From Myxococcota bacterium (GTDB lineage: Bacteria > Myxococcota_A > UBA9160 > PR03), in NCBI GenBank assembly GCA_030066475.1, contig JASJBO010000077.1, positions 1 through 18,555 of the forward strand: a stretch of DNA of 18,555 bases. The letters are read 5' to 3'. The position numbers were made by a program, and so were the translations under genes. Within the stretch, counting starts at the first letter, position 1. The number at the start of each line of letters is the position of its first letter. This document shows positions 1-6,529 of this stretch, piece by piece. Below the pieces are notes generated by a model. It made no database searches, was not told the origin of the DNA, and saw nothing but the letters and a program-made list of their open reading frames with translations.

Positions 1-1260
1 CGACATCAGCCCGTCGATCACCTCCTTGCCGCCGCCGCCCGTGTAGCCGTCGAACTGGTTCTCGTTGGCGACGAAGATGCGGCCGGTGGTGCCGGCGGGC
101 ACCTCGCGCCCCTGGTCGTCGAGGATGCGGACGACGACGCCGCGCGGCGGACGGCCTGCGGTGCCCGGCGAAGAGCGCAGCTCGTCGGGCATCGCGATCG
201 AGGCCTGCGCCACCTCGGTGGAGCCGTAGAAGTTGTAGATGTTGTCGCCGAACGTATCCATCCAGCGCAGCGCCAGCTCGCCGGGCAGGGCCGATCCGCT
301 GGCGCACACCATCTCGAGCGACGAGGCGTCGTAGCGGCCGATCACCTCGGGCCCCAGGTCGAGGATGCGCTGCATCATCACCGGCACCACGGCCAGCACC
401 TGCGGGCGCAGCTCCTGGATCGCCGCCAGCGTCCCCTCCGGATCGAAGCGGCGGCGCAGGCACAGCGTGCAGCCGAGCTGCGCGCCGATCAGGAGGTGGA
501 AGCCGCCCCACGAGTGGAAGGTCGGCGCCACGATCAGGTTGCGGGTGCCGGTGCGCAGCGGCATGCGCCCGAACAGGCCCACGAAGGTGTCGATCCCCTG
601 GCGCTTCATGGTGCGCTGTGCGCCCTTGGGCGTCCCCGTCGTGCCGGAGGTGAGGATCGTGACGCGGCCCGGCTGGGCCGGCGGCTCGACGTCGTGGTCG
701 TCGTGCGAGCCGACGAGCTGGTCGAGCGTCGCCTCGGGACACTCCCCTTCGGCCCAGGTGACGAAGCGGGTGTGCTCGGCAGCCCCGCCCTCGACGATCG
801 GGCGGAACTCCTCGTCGTAGAGGATCACGCTGGTGCCCTCGCGCGCGCACACCTCCTTGAGCTGGGGCGCGGCGAAGCCGGTGTTGAGCAGCAGCGTGTT
901 GGCGCCGAGCTTGTCGAGCGCCGCCTGCGCCAGCACGAAGCCGCGGTGGTTGCGGGCGAACAGCCCGACCCCGTCGCCGGGCTTCACGCCGGCCGTTCCC
1001 AGTGCGCGCGCGATCGCGTTGCTGGAGCGATCGAGCTCGCGCCAGGTCAGCGACCCGCGGTCGTCGATCAGCCCCGTGCCGTCCGGGTTGCGCGCGGCCG
1101 CGGCGTGGATGCCCGTGGCCGCCGAGGTCCCGAACTTCCGCATCGCGGGAGCGAGGCTCCGCAGGAAGCCCAGGCTCAGGAAGCCGGCGCTCCCCATCAC
1201 CTCGAACACCTCGAGGGTCCGCCGCAGCGTCCCTCCCTGACCGGTTCCTCGTAGACTCAT
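1..1260 (-). CDS. Acyl-CoA synthetase (AMP-binding, FadD-type), C-terminus cut off by window edge
   Basis: The first 420 residues of an ANL-superfamily adenylate-forming enzyme, which activates a carboxylic acid (probably fatty acid) with ATP and transfers it to CoA. The frame is open to base 1, so the rest of the enzyme, including the C-terminal lid domain, lies outside. The P-loop-like motif TILTSGTTGTPKG is at residues 201-213 and the adenine-binding motif YGSTE at 345-349; the visible end (FDGYTGGG) is the stretch that normally precedes the STGD motif. The N-terminus (MSLRGTGQGG) and overall pattern recall mycobacterial FadD2/FadD12-type ligases; substrate chain length cannot be told. ATG at 1260-1258 is chosen because the family N-terminus follows at once. 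No Shine-Dalgarno sequence precedes it, and a -10-like hexamer lies 7 nt upstream. The Gre-like gene lies 67 bp upstream on the same strand, so cotranscription is possible. Confidence 0.93.
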   Translation of the reverse strand, partial: MSLRGTGQGGTLRRTLEVFEVMGSAGFLSLGFLRSLAPAMRKFGTSAATGIHAAAARNPDGTGLIDDRGSLTWRELDRSSNAIARALGTAGVKPGDGVGLFARNHRGFVLAQAALDKLGANTLLLNTGFAAPQLKEVCAREGTSVILYDEEFRPIVEGGAAEHTRFVTWAEGECPEATLDQLVGSHDDHDVEPPAQPGRVTILTSGTTGTPKGAQRTMKRQGIDTFVGLFGRMPLRTGTRNLIVAPTFHSWGGFHLLIGAQLGCTLCLRRRFDPEGTLAAIQELRPQVLAVVPVMMQRILDLGPEVIGRYDASSLEMVCASGSALPGELALRWMDTFGDNIYNFYGSTEVAQASIAMPDELRSSPGTAGRPPRGVVVRILDDQGREVPAGTTGRIFVANENQFDGYTGGGGKEVIDGLMS

Positions 1261-1267
1261 GCCGAGA

Positions 1268-1296
1268 TGTGTAGATCAGGTGGGCGGCCCGGTCGA
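1268..1296 (-). promoter_or_regulatory. Possible promoter for the acyl-CoA ligase gene
   Basis: On the minus strand TCGACC (1296-1291; 4 of 6 matches to TTGACA) is followed after 17 bp by TACACA (1273-1268; 3 of 6 to TATAAT), 7 nt before the ATG. The expected transcript start would fall almost on the start codon, giving a leaderless mRNA. Matches are modest, so this is a weak call supported mainly by the 17-bp spacing and the lack of a ribosome binding site. Confidence 0.3.
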
Positions 1297-1327
1297 GAAC
1301 CACCCCCGCGGCCCGAACCCCGAGGCA

Positions 1328-1843
1328 TCAGCTCAAGTCGACGACGGTCCACTCGGCCTCGCGGCCCGCCACGACGACCTCGACCGTATCGCCCACGCGC
1401 GCCCCCAGCAGCGCGCGCCCGATCGGCGAGCCCGGGGTGGCGACCGTGACGAAGCCGTCGCCCCCCGGTCCCTCGACCTCGGCACCGGCGCCGGCGGGCA
1501 GCAGGAAGAGGCTGCGCTCCTCGGCGCCGCCGTCGCCCTCCACCGAGACGTCGACCAGCGCGCCCAGCGCCACCGGGTCGCGCCGCGAGAAGCTCCGCAG
1601 CCGGCCCGCGGCGAAGGCGCGCAGCCGCTCCAGGTCCCGCACCACCTGCTCGCGGCGGCGGCGGTGGCCCGTGGCGAGCCGGCCCTGCAGCGCGACCGCC
1701 TTCGAGTCGTCGCGGCGGCCCTCCGCCTGCATCTCGGCCGCCGCGCTGCCGGCCGAGACCTCCGCCTGGCGCGTCGCCGCCACCGTCTGGCGGAGCTGCG
1801 CCTCGAGGCCCTCGATGAAGGCCCGCTTCCGCTCGGTCGCCAT
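1328..1843 (-). CDS. GreA/GreB-family elongation-factor-like protein
   Basis: A 171-residue protein with the two-part Gre layout: a charged helical region (about 1-88) able to form the coiled coil that enters the RNA polymerase secondary channel, and a C-terminal FKBP-like domain (about 92-171) with the family signature SPIGRALLGARVGDTVEV at 139-156. Gre factors stimulate cleavage of backtracked RNA. The segment where canonical GreA carries its acidic tip (GDLSENAEY type) reads EGRRDDSKAV (41-50). It keeps two acidic residues, D45 and D46, in a different setting. The protein therefore looks like a divergent Gre paralogue rather than housekeeping GreA, so no symbol is given; whether it retains cleavage stimulation cannot be told. 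The ATG has a good ribosome binding site (GGGGGGTGAGG) just upstream. It diverges from the aminotransferase across 88 bp and precedes the acyl-CoA ligase on the same strand. Confidence 0.8.
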   Translation of the reverse strand: MATERKRAFIEGLEAQLRQTVAATRQAEVSAGSAAAEMQAEGRRDDSKAVALQGRLATGHRRRREQVVRDLERLRAFAAGRLRSFSRRDPVALGALVDVSVEGDGGAEERSLFLLPAGAGAEVEGPGGDGFVTVATPGSPIGRALLGARVGDTVEVVVAGREAEWTVVDLS

Positions 1844-1931
1844 GCCTCACCCCCCGGGCCCAAGCTACCGCCGATCCAGCCCGCCCGCCGCGCTAGCGTG
1901 TCGGGTGGGCCCGGAGCCCAGGGAGGGACCG

Positions 1932-2918
1932 ATGCAGATCATCCGCGCTGCCGAGATCATGGCGACCCACCCCGAGCACCAGCGACTGCCGCGTCCGGAG
2001 GCCTACGGGCTGGGCGCCGCCTTCGCGGCCGACCGCTACGTGCCGCTGATCGAGGCTTCGGTGCCCCTGGTGGACTGCGGCTTCATGCACGCCGACGCCG
2101 TCTACGACGTGGTGAGCGTGAGCCGCGGCGCGTTCTTCCGGCTCGACCAGCACCAGGACCGCTTCGCGCTCTCCTGTGAGGCGATCCGGCTCGCGAACCC
2201 GATGAGCCGCGAGCAGGAGGCCGAGATCCTGCACCGGATCGTGGCGCTGTCCGGGCTCCAGGACGCGTACGTCTGGTGGGCGGTGACGCGCGGCCTGCCG
2301 CCGCTGGGGCGCAGCGACATGATCGACCCCGCGAAGTTCGAGCCCCGCTTCTACGCCTTCGCCTCCCCGTTCGTCTGGGTCGCCGACGACGACCAGCGCG
2401 CGCGCGGCCTCGACCTGGTGCTCTCGCGCGAGCGCGTGCGCATCTCGCCGCGCGCCGTCGATCCCACCGCCAAGAACTTCCACTGGCTCGACATGCAGAT
2501 GGCGCTCTTCGAGGCCGGCGACCGCGGCGGCGAGTGGGCGCTGCTGCCCGACGAGGACGGCTATCTCACCGAGGCCACCGGAGCGAACGTCTGGGTGGTC
2601 CGCGACGGCATGGCGCTCACCCCCGACAGCGGCTGCCTGCTCGGCATCACGCGCCAGAGCGTGTTCGACCTGTGCGCCGAGCTGGGCGTGGGCGCCAAGG
2701 CCACGCGCATCCACCGCGACGAGCTGCGCGACGCCGACGAGGTGTTCCTGACCACCACGGCCGGCAGCATCATGCCGGCGCGCAGCCTCGACGGTGAGCC
2801 GATCGGCGGGCACGCGGGCCCGGGAGAGATCTCGGTCGCGCTGCACAACCGCTACTGGGAGCGCCGTTGGGAGGGCTGGGACGCCACCCCGGTGCGCTAC
2901 GAGCTCGCCGGGGACTGA
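1932..2918 (+). CDS. Class IV PLP aminotransferase, (R)-selective amine transaminase-like
   Basis: A 328-residue fold-type IV PLP enzyme (BCAT/D-amino-acid/(R)-amine transaminase fold). The Schiff-base lysine is K181 in DPTAKNFHW (177-185) and the cofactor-ring glutamate is E214 (LTEATGANV). From remembered sequence it resembles fungal (R)-selective amine transaminases along its whole length: FMHADAVYDVVSV (51-63) keeps the His/Tyr/Val trio (H53, Y58, V60) of the Aspergillus terreus enzyme, W185 follows the lysine as there, and TTTAGSIMP (274-282) matches its Thr-Thr-Ala phosphate/substrate loop. Y113 and W115 replace the Phe and Glu of the DAFVEL segment. Expected activity is transfer of an amino group between an amine or amino acid and a keto acid; the physiological substrate is unknown. 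ATG 1932 follows GGGAGGGACCG. The gene stands alone; a TAGCGT hexamer at 1894-1899 could be its -10 element. Confidence 0.88.
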   Translation: MQIIRAAEIMATHPEHQRLPRPEAYGLGAAFAADRYVPLIEASVPLVDCGFMHADAVYDVVSVSRGAFFRLDQHQDRFALSCEAIRLANPMSREQEAEILHRIVALSGLQDAYVWWAVTRGLPPLGRSDMIDPAKFEPRFYAFASPFVWVADDDQRARGLDLVLSRERVRISPRAVDPTAKNFHWLDMQMALFEAGDRGGEWALLPDEDGYLTEATGANVWVVRDGMALTPDSGCLLGITRQSVFDLCAELGVGAKATRIHRDELRDADEVFLTTTAGSIMPARSLDGEPIGGHAGPGEISVALHNRYWERRWEGWDATPVRYELAGD

Positions 2919-2921
2919 GGC

Positions 2922-5198
2922 TCAGGGGTTGCGGCTGGCGTAGACGTCGAGCCAGATCCGGGCGAACTCCTGCCAGGCGCGCTCGATCGCGTCGGCGGGC
3001 GCGGCCGCCTCGCGCGTGTCGGTCGCGAAGTCGAGCAGCAGCGAGTAGACGCCGTCGCCCACCTCGTAGCGGGTGACGTCGAACTCGGTCTGGACGAACG
3101 GGTTGTCGAAGCGCGGGTAGCCGTCCAGCGCGTGGGCCTCGCCGTCCACGACGATCGGGCCCTCCCAGCCGAGCTCCACCAGGCCCTGCGTGGGCGAGTC
3201 GAAGGCGACGTCGAAGGCCGTCTCGGTCGGCGTCACGGTGACGAGGTCGCTCGAGAACGCCGCTCGGAACGCCTCGAAGCCGCCCGGCCACTGGTCGAGG
3301 TTGCCGCACTCGACGACCCACACGTTGTCGGCGCCGCCCTCGGCCACCAGGTCGAAGTCGAGGCCGCCGTTCTGGAACACCTCGGGCAGGCCGCCGCGCC
3401 AGGCGACGTCGCGCCAGGAGTAGAGCGCCACGTAGCCGTCGTCCTTGCGCCCGAAGGTCCAGCTTCCGTCGCGCACCACCTCGTCGAAGTGCGCCACGGG
3501 GAAGTAGGCGTGGGTCTCGTCGCGGAAGCCGAATCCGATCTCCGGAATCGGCGGGTAGTCCGGCGAGTAGATCGAGATCCCCACGTTCTCGTGCTGCGCG
3601 CTGCGCGGCTGGGCGCCCTCCCCCGTCCAGTACCCGGGCCCCGGCTCGTCCTCGCGCTGCCAGTTCCAGTCCTCGGTGATCGGGTGCTCGGCGTCGCCCG
3701 GCACGTAGCCGGGGTGCGTCGTGAACACCATCGCGCGCTCCGAGAGCGTCGCCTGCCAGGTGTGGGTCTGCGAGCCACGCACGCCCTTCCGGTAGTCCTG
3801 GGCGGTCGAGAGCATGTAGTCCCGCGTGCGATAGGTGTAGGTGTTCACCTCCTTCAGCACGGACTGGTTGATGTGCTTCCAGAGTCCCTGCGCCAGGAGC
3901 TGGGCCTTGATGATCATGAAGTCGGGACTCGGGTCTTCGACGAACTCGCGCAGGTCCCTGAAGTCGCTGAACTGGGCGTCCCACAGATTCTCGCGGTCGC
4001 CCACGGCCAGGGTGATCGGCAGCAGCTGCCAGACCGACTGGGCGCCCATCGACCACCAGAACGGCAGGTACTGCTCGTCGCGGTAGTCCCAGCCGAAGGG
4101 TGCCTCGGGCAGCGGCGCGTTGTACGGGTCGTCCGGCGGCACCTCGTCGAGCGGCAGGTTCATGCGCTCGCGGTCGACCATGGGCTCGTCGTAGGTGGCG
4201 ATGCGGCGGATCACCTCGGGAAGCCGGTACTGCTGCGTCCGGGCCAGCGCGACCGCCGTGGCGCTGCCCCGGCTGCGGAACGGCAGCACGGTGTCGTCGA
4301 AGAAGAACTTCGCCGTGTCGAAGGTGTCCTCGGTGTCGGCCGACGCCTTGTCCTTGACGTAGGAGCGCCCGTGCGTGGCCCCGAAGGTGCCCCGATGGGT
4401 GTGCAGCGCCAGGTCGAGCAGCACGATGTCGAGCACCATCGACGCGCGCTGCCGGATCGTCTCGTCCTCGGACCAGTCGACCAGCGACAGCAGCGGCCGG
4501 ATGTCGAGGTTGTAGTAGACGTTCGAGTGCCACTCGGTGAAGCCGAAGCGCGCGCGCTCCTCGAGCCAGTCGAGCAGGAACGGTAGGGCTCGCTTCATGT
4601 GCTGCTCGCCCGTGAGCCCGGTGACGCTGAAGACCTGCTTCGGGTAGCGCTGGCCCACGAGGAACTCGCACGTCTTGAAGATCAGGACGTGGTTCTCGGT
4701 CCAGTACCACATGTTGTCGACCACGAATTCGCCGTTCCCGAGGTCGCGCACCGGCGTCGGGTCCGTGTACCAGTACTTGAAGTCGAAGAGCGCCTGCTCG
4801 GCGGCCTGCCAGGTCGCCTCGCTCGCCGCCGGGTGGCCGCGATAGCCGTAGAGCAGGTCGACGAAGCGCAGCGCGTCGAAGTCGCTCGTGTCGCGCAGCC
4901 GCTTCATCTTGTCGATGATCCCGTCCCACGAGCCGTCGGGGATCGCGCCGGCGGGCACGCTGTAGTCGGGATCGCGCGCGTCGCGCTCGAGGTGGGCCAT
5001 CACGTTGCCGACCGAGCCGGGCGAGAGCGGCGTCTCGGTGGCGAAGTAGAGCCACTGGAGCTGGCGGAGCGCCAGCCACTCGGGGCTGACGAAGCCGTCG
5101 AGCGAGGGCTGGCACGCGGACCCGAGCACGGTCACCAGACCGAGGGCGAGCAGGCGCAGGGACCGACGGGGAACGAAGCTGGGGGGGAGGAGCCGCAT
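2922..5198 (-). CDS. Large predicted lipoprotein of unknown function, possible alpha/alpha-toroid enzyme
   Basis: A 758-residue protein I do not recognise. Residues 1-28 form a signal peptide (RR at 11-12, hydrophobic 15-26) ending LGSAC, so C29 is the probable lipid-modified cysteine; glycine at -3 makes the lipobox imperfect. The mature part is rich in Trp, Tyr, Asp and His. Clusters that look catalytic or sugar-binding are MWYWTENH (163-170), TEWHSNVYYN (221-230) and ATHGRSY (274-280), followed by a C-terminal region with beta-rich character. Conserved-looking Asn-His, His-Asn and His-Arg-Tyr clusters within a helical first half recall polysaccharide lyases and heparinase-like alpha/alpha-toroid enzymes; this is a fold-level guess, not an identification. 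It would act in the periplasm or on the outer membrane. The coding end is 3 bp from the convergent aminotransferase stop. The ATG lacks a ribosome binding site. Confidence 0.85.
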   Translation of the reverse strand: MRLLPPSFVPRRSLRLLALGLVTVLGSACQPSLDGFVSPEWLALRQLQWLYFATETPLSPGSVGNVMAHLERDARDPDYSVPAGAIPDGSWDGIIDKMKRLRDTSDFDALRFVDLLYGYRGHPAASEATWQAAEQALFDFKYWYTDPTPVRDLGNGEFVVDNMWYWTENHVLIFKTCEFLVGQRYPKQVFSVTGLTGEQHMKRALPFLLDWLEERARFGFTEWHSNVYYNLDIRPLLSLVDWSEDETIRQRASMVLDIVLLDLALHTHRGTFGATHGRSYVKDKASADTEDTFDTAKFFFDDTVLPFRSRGSATAVALARTQQYRLPEVIRRIATYDEPMVDRERMNLPLDEVPPDDPYNAPLPEAPFGWDYRDEQYLPFWWSMGAQSVWQLLPITLAVGDRENLWDAQFSDFRDLREFVEDPSPDFMIIKAQLLAQGLWKHINQSVLKEVNTYTYRTRDYMLSTAQDYRKGVRGSQTHTWQATLSERAMVFTTHPGYVPGDAEHPITEDWNWQREDEPGPGYWTGEGAQPRSAQHENVGISIYSPDYPPIPEIGFGFRDETHAYFPVAHFDEVVRDGSWTFGRKDDGYVALYSWRDVAWRGGLPEVFQNGGLDFDLVAEGGADNVWVVECGNLDQWPGGFEAFRAAFSSDLVTVTPTETAFDVAFDSPTQGLVELGWEGPIVVDGEAHALDGYPRFDNPFVQTEFDVTRYEVGDGVYSLLLDFATDTREAAAPADAIERAWQEFARIWLDVYASRNP

Positions 5199-5206
5199 GG
5201 CGAGCC

Positions 5207-5235
5207 ACGCTAGCTGCCGGCCCCAGGCCCATCAA
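5207..5235 (-). promoter_or_regulatory. Promoter of the lipoprotein gene, likely leaderless
   Basis: On the minus strand TTGATG (5235-5230; 4 of 6 to TTGACA) is followed by exactly 17 bp and then TAGCGT (5212-5207). The ATG starts only 8 nt after the -10 element, so transcription should begin at or within a base or two of the start codon, in line with the missing ribosome binding site. Confidence 0.5.
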
Positions 5236-5242
5236 GCTGGGG
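5221..5242. promoter_or_regulatory. Inverted repeat over the -35 region of the lipoprotein promoter
   Basis: CCCCAG (5221-5226) and CTGGGG (5237-5242) form a perfect 6-bp inverted repeat with a 10-bp spacer. It encloses the proposed -35 hexamer of the lipoprotein promoter and could be a repressor site. The arms are short and GC-rich, so chance occurrence is possible. Confidence 0.3.
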
Positions 5243-5303
5243 AACGGGGGAAGCAGTGCCCGGTTTTGCAGCGTTGTCCGCATGCCCCCTGGGAACGCAG
5301 CCG

Positions 5304-5336
5304 GTAAGCAAGTCGTAAGGAACGGGTAAGGCCCGT
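5304..5336 (+). promoter_or_regulatory. Three tandem 11-bp GTAAG half-sites upstream of the methyltransferase
   Basis: GTAAG occurs at 5304, 5315 and 5326, exactly 11 bp apart, giving three consecutive 11-bp units (GTAAGCAAGTC, GTAAGGAACGG, GTAAGGCCCGT). Direct repeats at 11-bp period are the usual binding arrangement of OmpR/PhoB-type winged-helix proteins, which bind head-to-tail on one DNA face. A gene encoding a protein with such a DNA-binding domain lies just beyond the methyltransferase. The link is inference; the repeat itself is plain in the sequence. Confidence 0.45.
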
Positions 5337-5338
5337 TC
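5320..5338. promoter_or_regulatory. Perfect 7-5-7 inverted repeat upstream of the methyltransferase
   Basis: GAACGGG (5320-5326), spacer TAAGG, CCCGTTC (5332-5338). This operator- or hairpin-like element overlaps the last two 11-bp GTAAG units, 53 bp before the methyltransferase ATG. GGAACGGG also occurs at 5241-5248 in the same intergenic region. If transcribed it would form a short 5'-UTR stem. Confidence 0.4.
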
Positions 5339-5390
5339 GGCCGCTGTCGCGCAGGCTGCGGGTCACCAACCCAACCCGGGAGGACCGACC

Positions 5391-6464
5391 ATGAACGCGA
5401 TCCCCAACGACACGAGCCGCGTCGAGGCCTTCGCCGAGACGCTCGCGGGCGTGCTCAACGGCGGCGCCCTGTCGCTGATGATCTCGATCGGCCATCGCAC
5501 CGGCCTGTTCGACACCATGGCGCGGCTGCCCGCGCGAGCCAGCATGGAGATCGCGGCCGAGGCCGGGCTCTCCGAGCGCTACGTGCGGGAGTGGCTCGGC
5601 GCGATGGTGACCGGCGGCATCGTCGACTACGACCCCGAGACGCGCTGCTACGGGCTGCCGCCGGAGCACGCGGCCCTGCTCACGCGGGCCGCATCGCCGT
5701 CGAACATGGCCGCCACCATGCAGTGGGTCTCGGTGCTCGCCGGCGTCGAGGACCGCATCGTGGAGTGCTTCACGCGCGGCGGCGGCGTGCCCTACGAGGC
5801 CTTCGACCGCTTCCACGACGTGATGGCGGAGGAGAGCGCCCAGACCGTGGTGGCGGTGCTGGTGGACGCGATCCTGCCGCTGGTGGAGGGCCTGCCGCAG
5901 GCGCTCGATCGCGGCATCGACGTCCTGGACGTGGGCTGCGGCGCCGGCCGCGCGCTCAACCACATGGCGCGCGCCTTCCCGGCCAGCCGCTTCACCGGCT
6001 ACGACCTCGCGCCCGAGGCGATCGAGACCGCGCGCGCCGAGGCGGAGCGCGCGCGCCTCGGCAACGTGCGCTTCGAGGCGCGCGACGTGACCGCGCTCGA
6101 GGGCGCCACCGAGTTCGACCTGATCACCGCGTTCGACGCGATCCACGACCAGGCGCGGCCCGACGCGGTGCTGCGCGGCATCGCCGGCGCGCTGCGCGCG
6201 GACGGCGCCTTCCTGATGCAGGACATCGCGGGCACCAGTCACGTCGAGCGCGACGCCGAGCAGCCGCTCTCGCCGTTCCTCTACACGATCTCCTGCATGC
6301 ACTGCATGACGGTGTCGCTCGCGTCGGACGGGGCGGGCCTCGGCGCCATGTGGGGCGAGGCGACGGCGCGGCGCATGCTCGGCGAGGCCGGCTTCGGCGC
6401 GGTCGACGTGCGGACGCTCCCCCACGACGACCTCAACTACTACTACGTGGCCCGCAAGCGCTGA
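5391..6464 (+). CDS. SAM-dependent methyltransferase with N-terminal winged helix (Rv2258c-like)
   Basis: A 357-residue class I methyltransferase. An N-terminal helical/winged-helix region (about 12-95, with LSERYVREWLGAM at 60-72) resembles the dimerisation domain of O-methyltransferase-type enzymes and of the Mycobacterium tuberculosis Rv2258c family, which this protein follows closely from memory. The SAM-binding fold starts at VLDVGCGAGR (178-187, motif I), with the ribose-binding acidic residue D205 (FTGYDLAPEA) and RDV at 231-233. The substrate is not known; the family often carries the annotation transcriptional regulator because of the winged helix. ATG 5391 has a strong ribosome binding site (GGGAGGA, 5378-5384). 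The upstream region holds 11-bp repeats and an inverted repeat, so expression is probably controlled. The winged-helix regulator gene begins 65 bp downstream on the same strand. Confidence 0.9.
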   Translation: MNAIPNDTSRVEAFAETLAGVLNGGALSLMISIGHRTGLFDTMARLPARASMEIAAEAGLSERYVREWLGAMVTGGIVDYDPETRCYGLPPEHAALLTRAASPSNMAATMQWVSVLAGVEDRIVECFTRGGGVPYEAFDRFHDVMAEESAQTVVAVLVDAILPLVEGLPQALDRGIDVLDVGCGAGRALNHMARAFPASRFTGYDLAPEAIETARAEAERARLGNVRFEARDVTALEGATEFDLITAFDAIHDQARPDAVLRGIAGALRADGAFLMQDIAGTSHVERDAEQPLSPFLYTISCMHCMTVSLASDGAGLGAMWGEATARRMLGEAGFGAVDVRTLPHDDLNYYYVARKR

Positions 6465-6483
6465 AGCCGGCCGGTGCGGGGCG

Positions 6484-6497
6484 CGTCCGACCGGACG
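6484..6497. promoter_or_regulatory. Inverted repeat upstream of the winged-helix regulator gene
   Basis: CGTCCG (6484-6489) and CGGACG (6492-6497) are perfect 6-bp arms with a 2-bp centre, placed where the -35 region would lie relative to the TATGCT hexamer at 6516-6521. It could be an autoregulatory operator; a chance occurrence in GC-rich DNA cannot be excluded. Confidence 0.3.
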
Positions 6498-6515
6498 GCC
6501 GCGCCCCGCCGCCGC

Positions 6516-6521
6516 TATGCT
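6516..6521 (+). promoter_or_regulatory. -10-like element for the winged-helix regulator
   Basis: TATGCT matches TATAAT at 4 of 6 positions and sits 8 nt before the GTG start, the same spacing as TAGCGT before the lipoprotein ATG. No -35 hexamer is convincing. It supports a separate, leaderless transcript for this gene. Confidence 0.35.
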
Positions 6522-6529
6522 CCCACTTC

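Noticed and set aside
5591..6529. Open frame extending the winged-helix regulator about 310 codons upstream
   Set aside because: It runs antiphase through the methyltransferase and has shadow-frame composition. The conserved winged helix begins right after GTG 6530.
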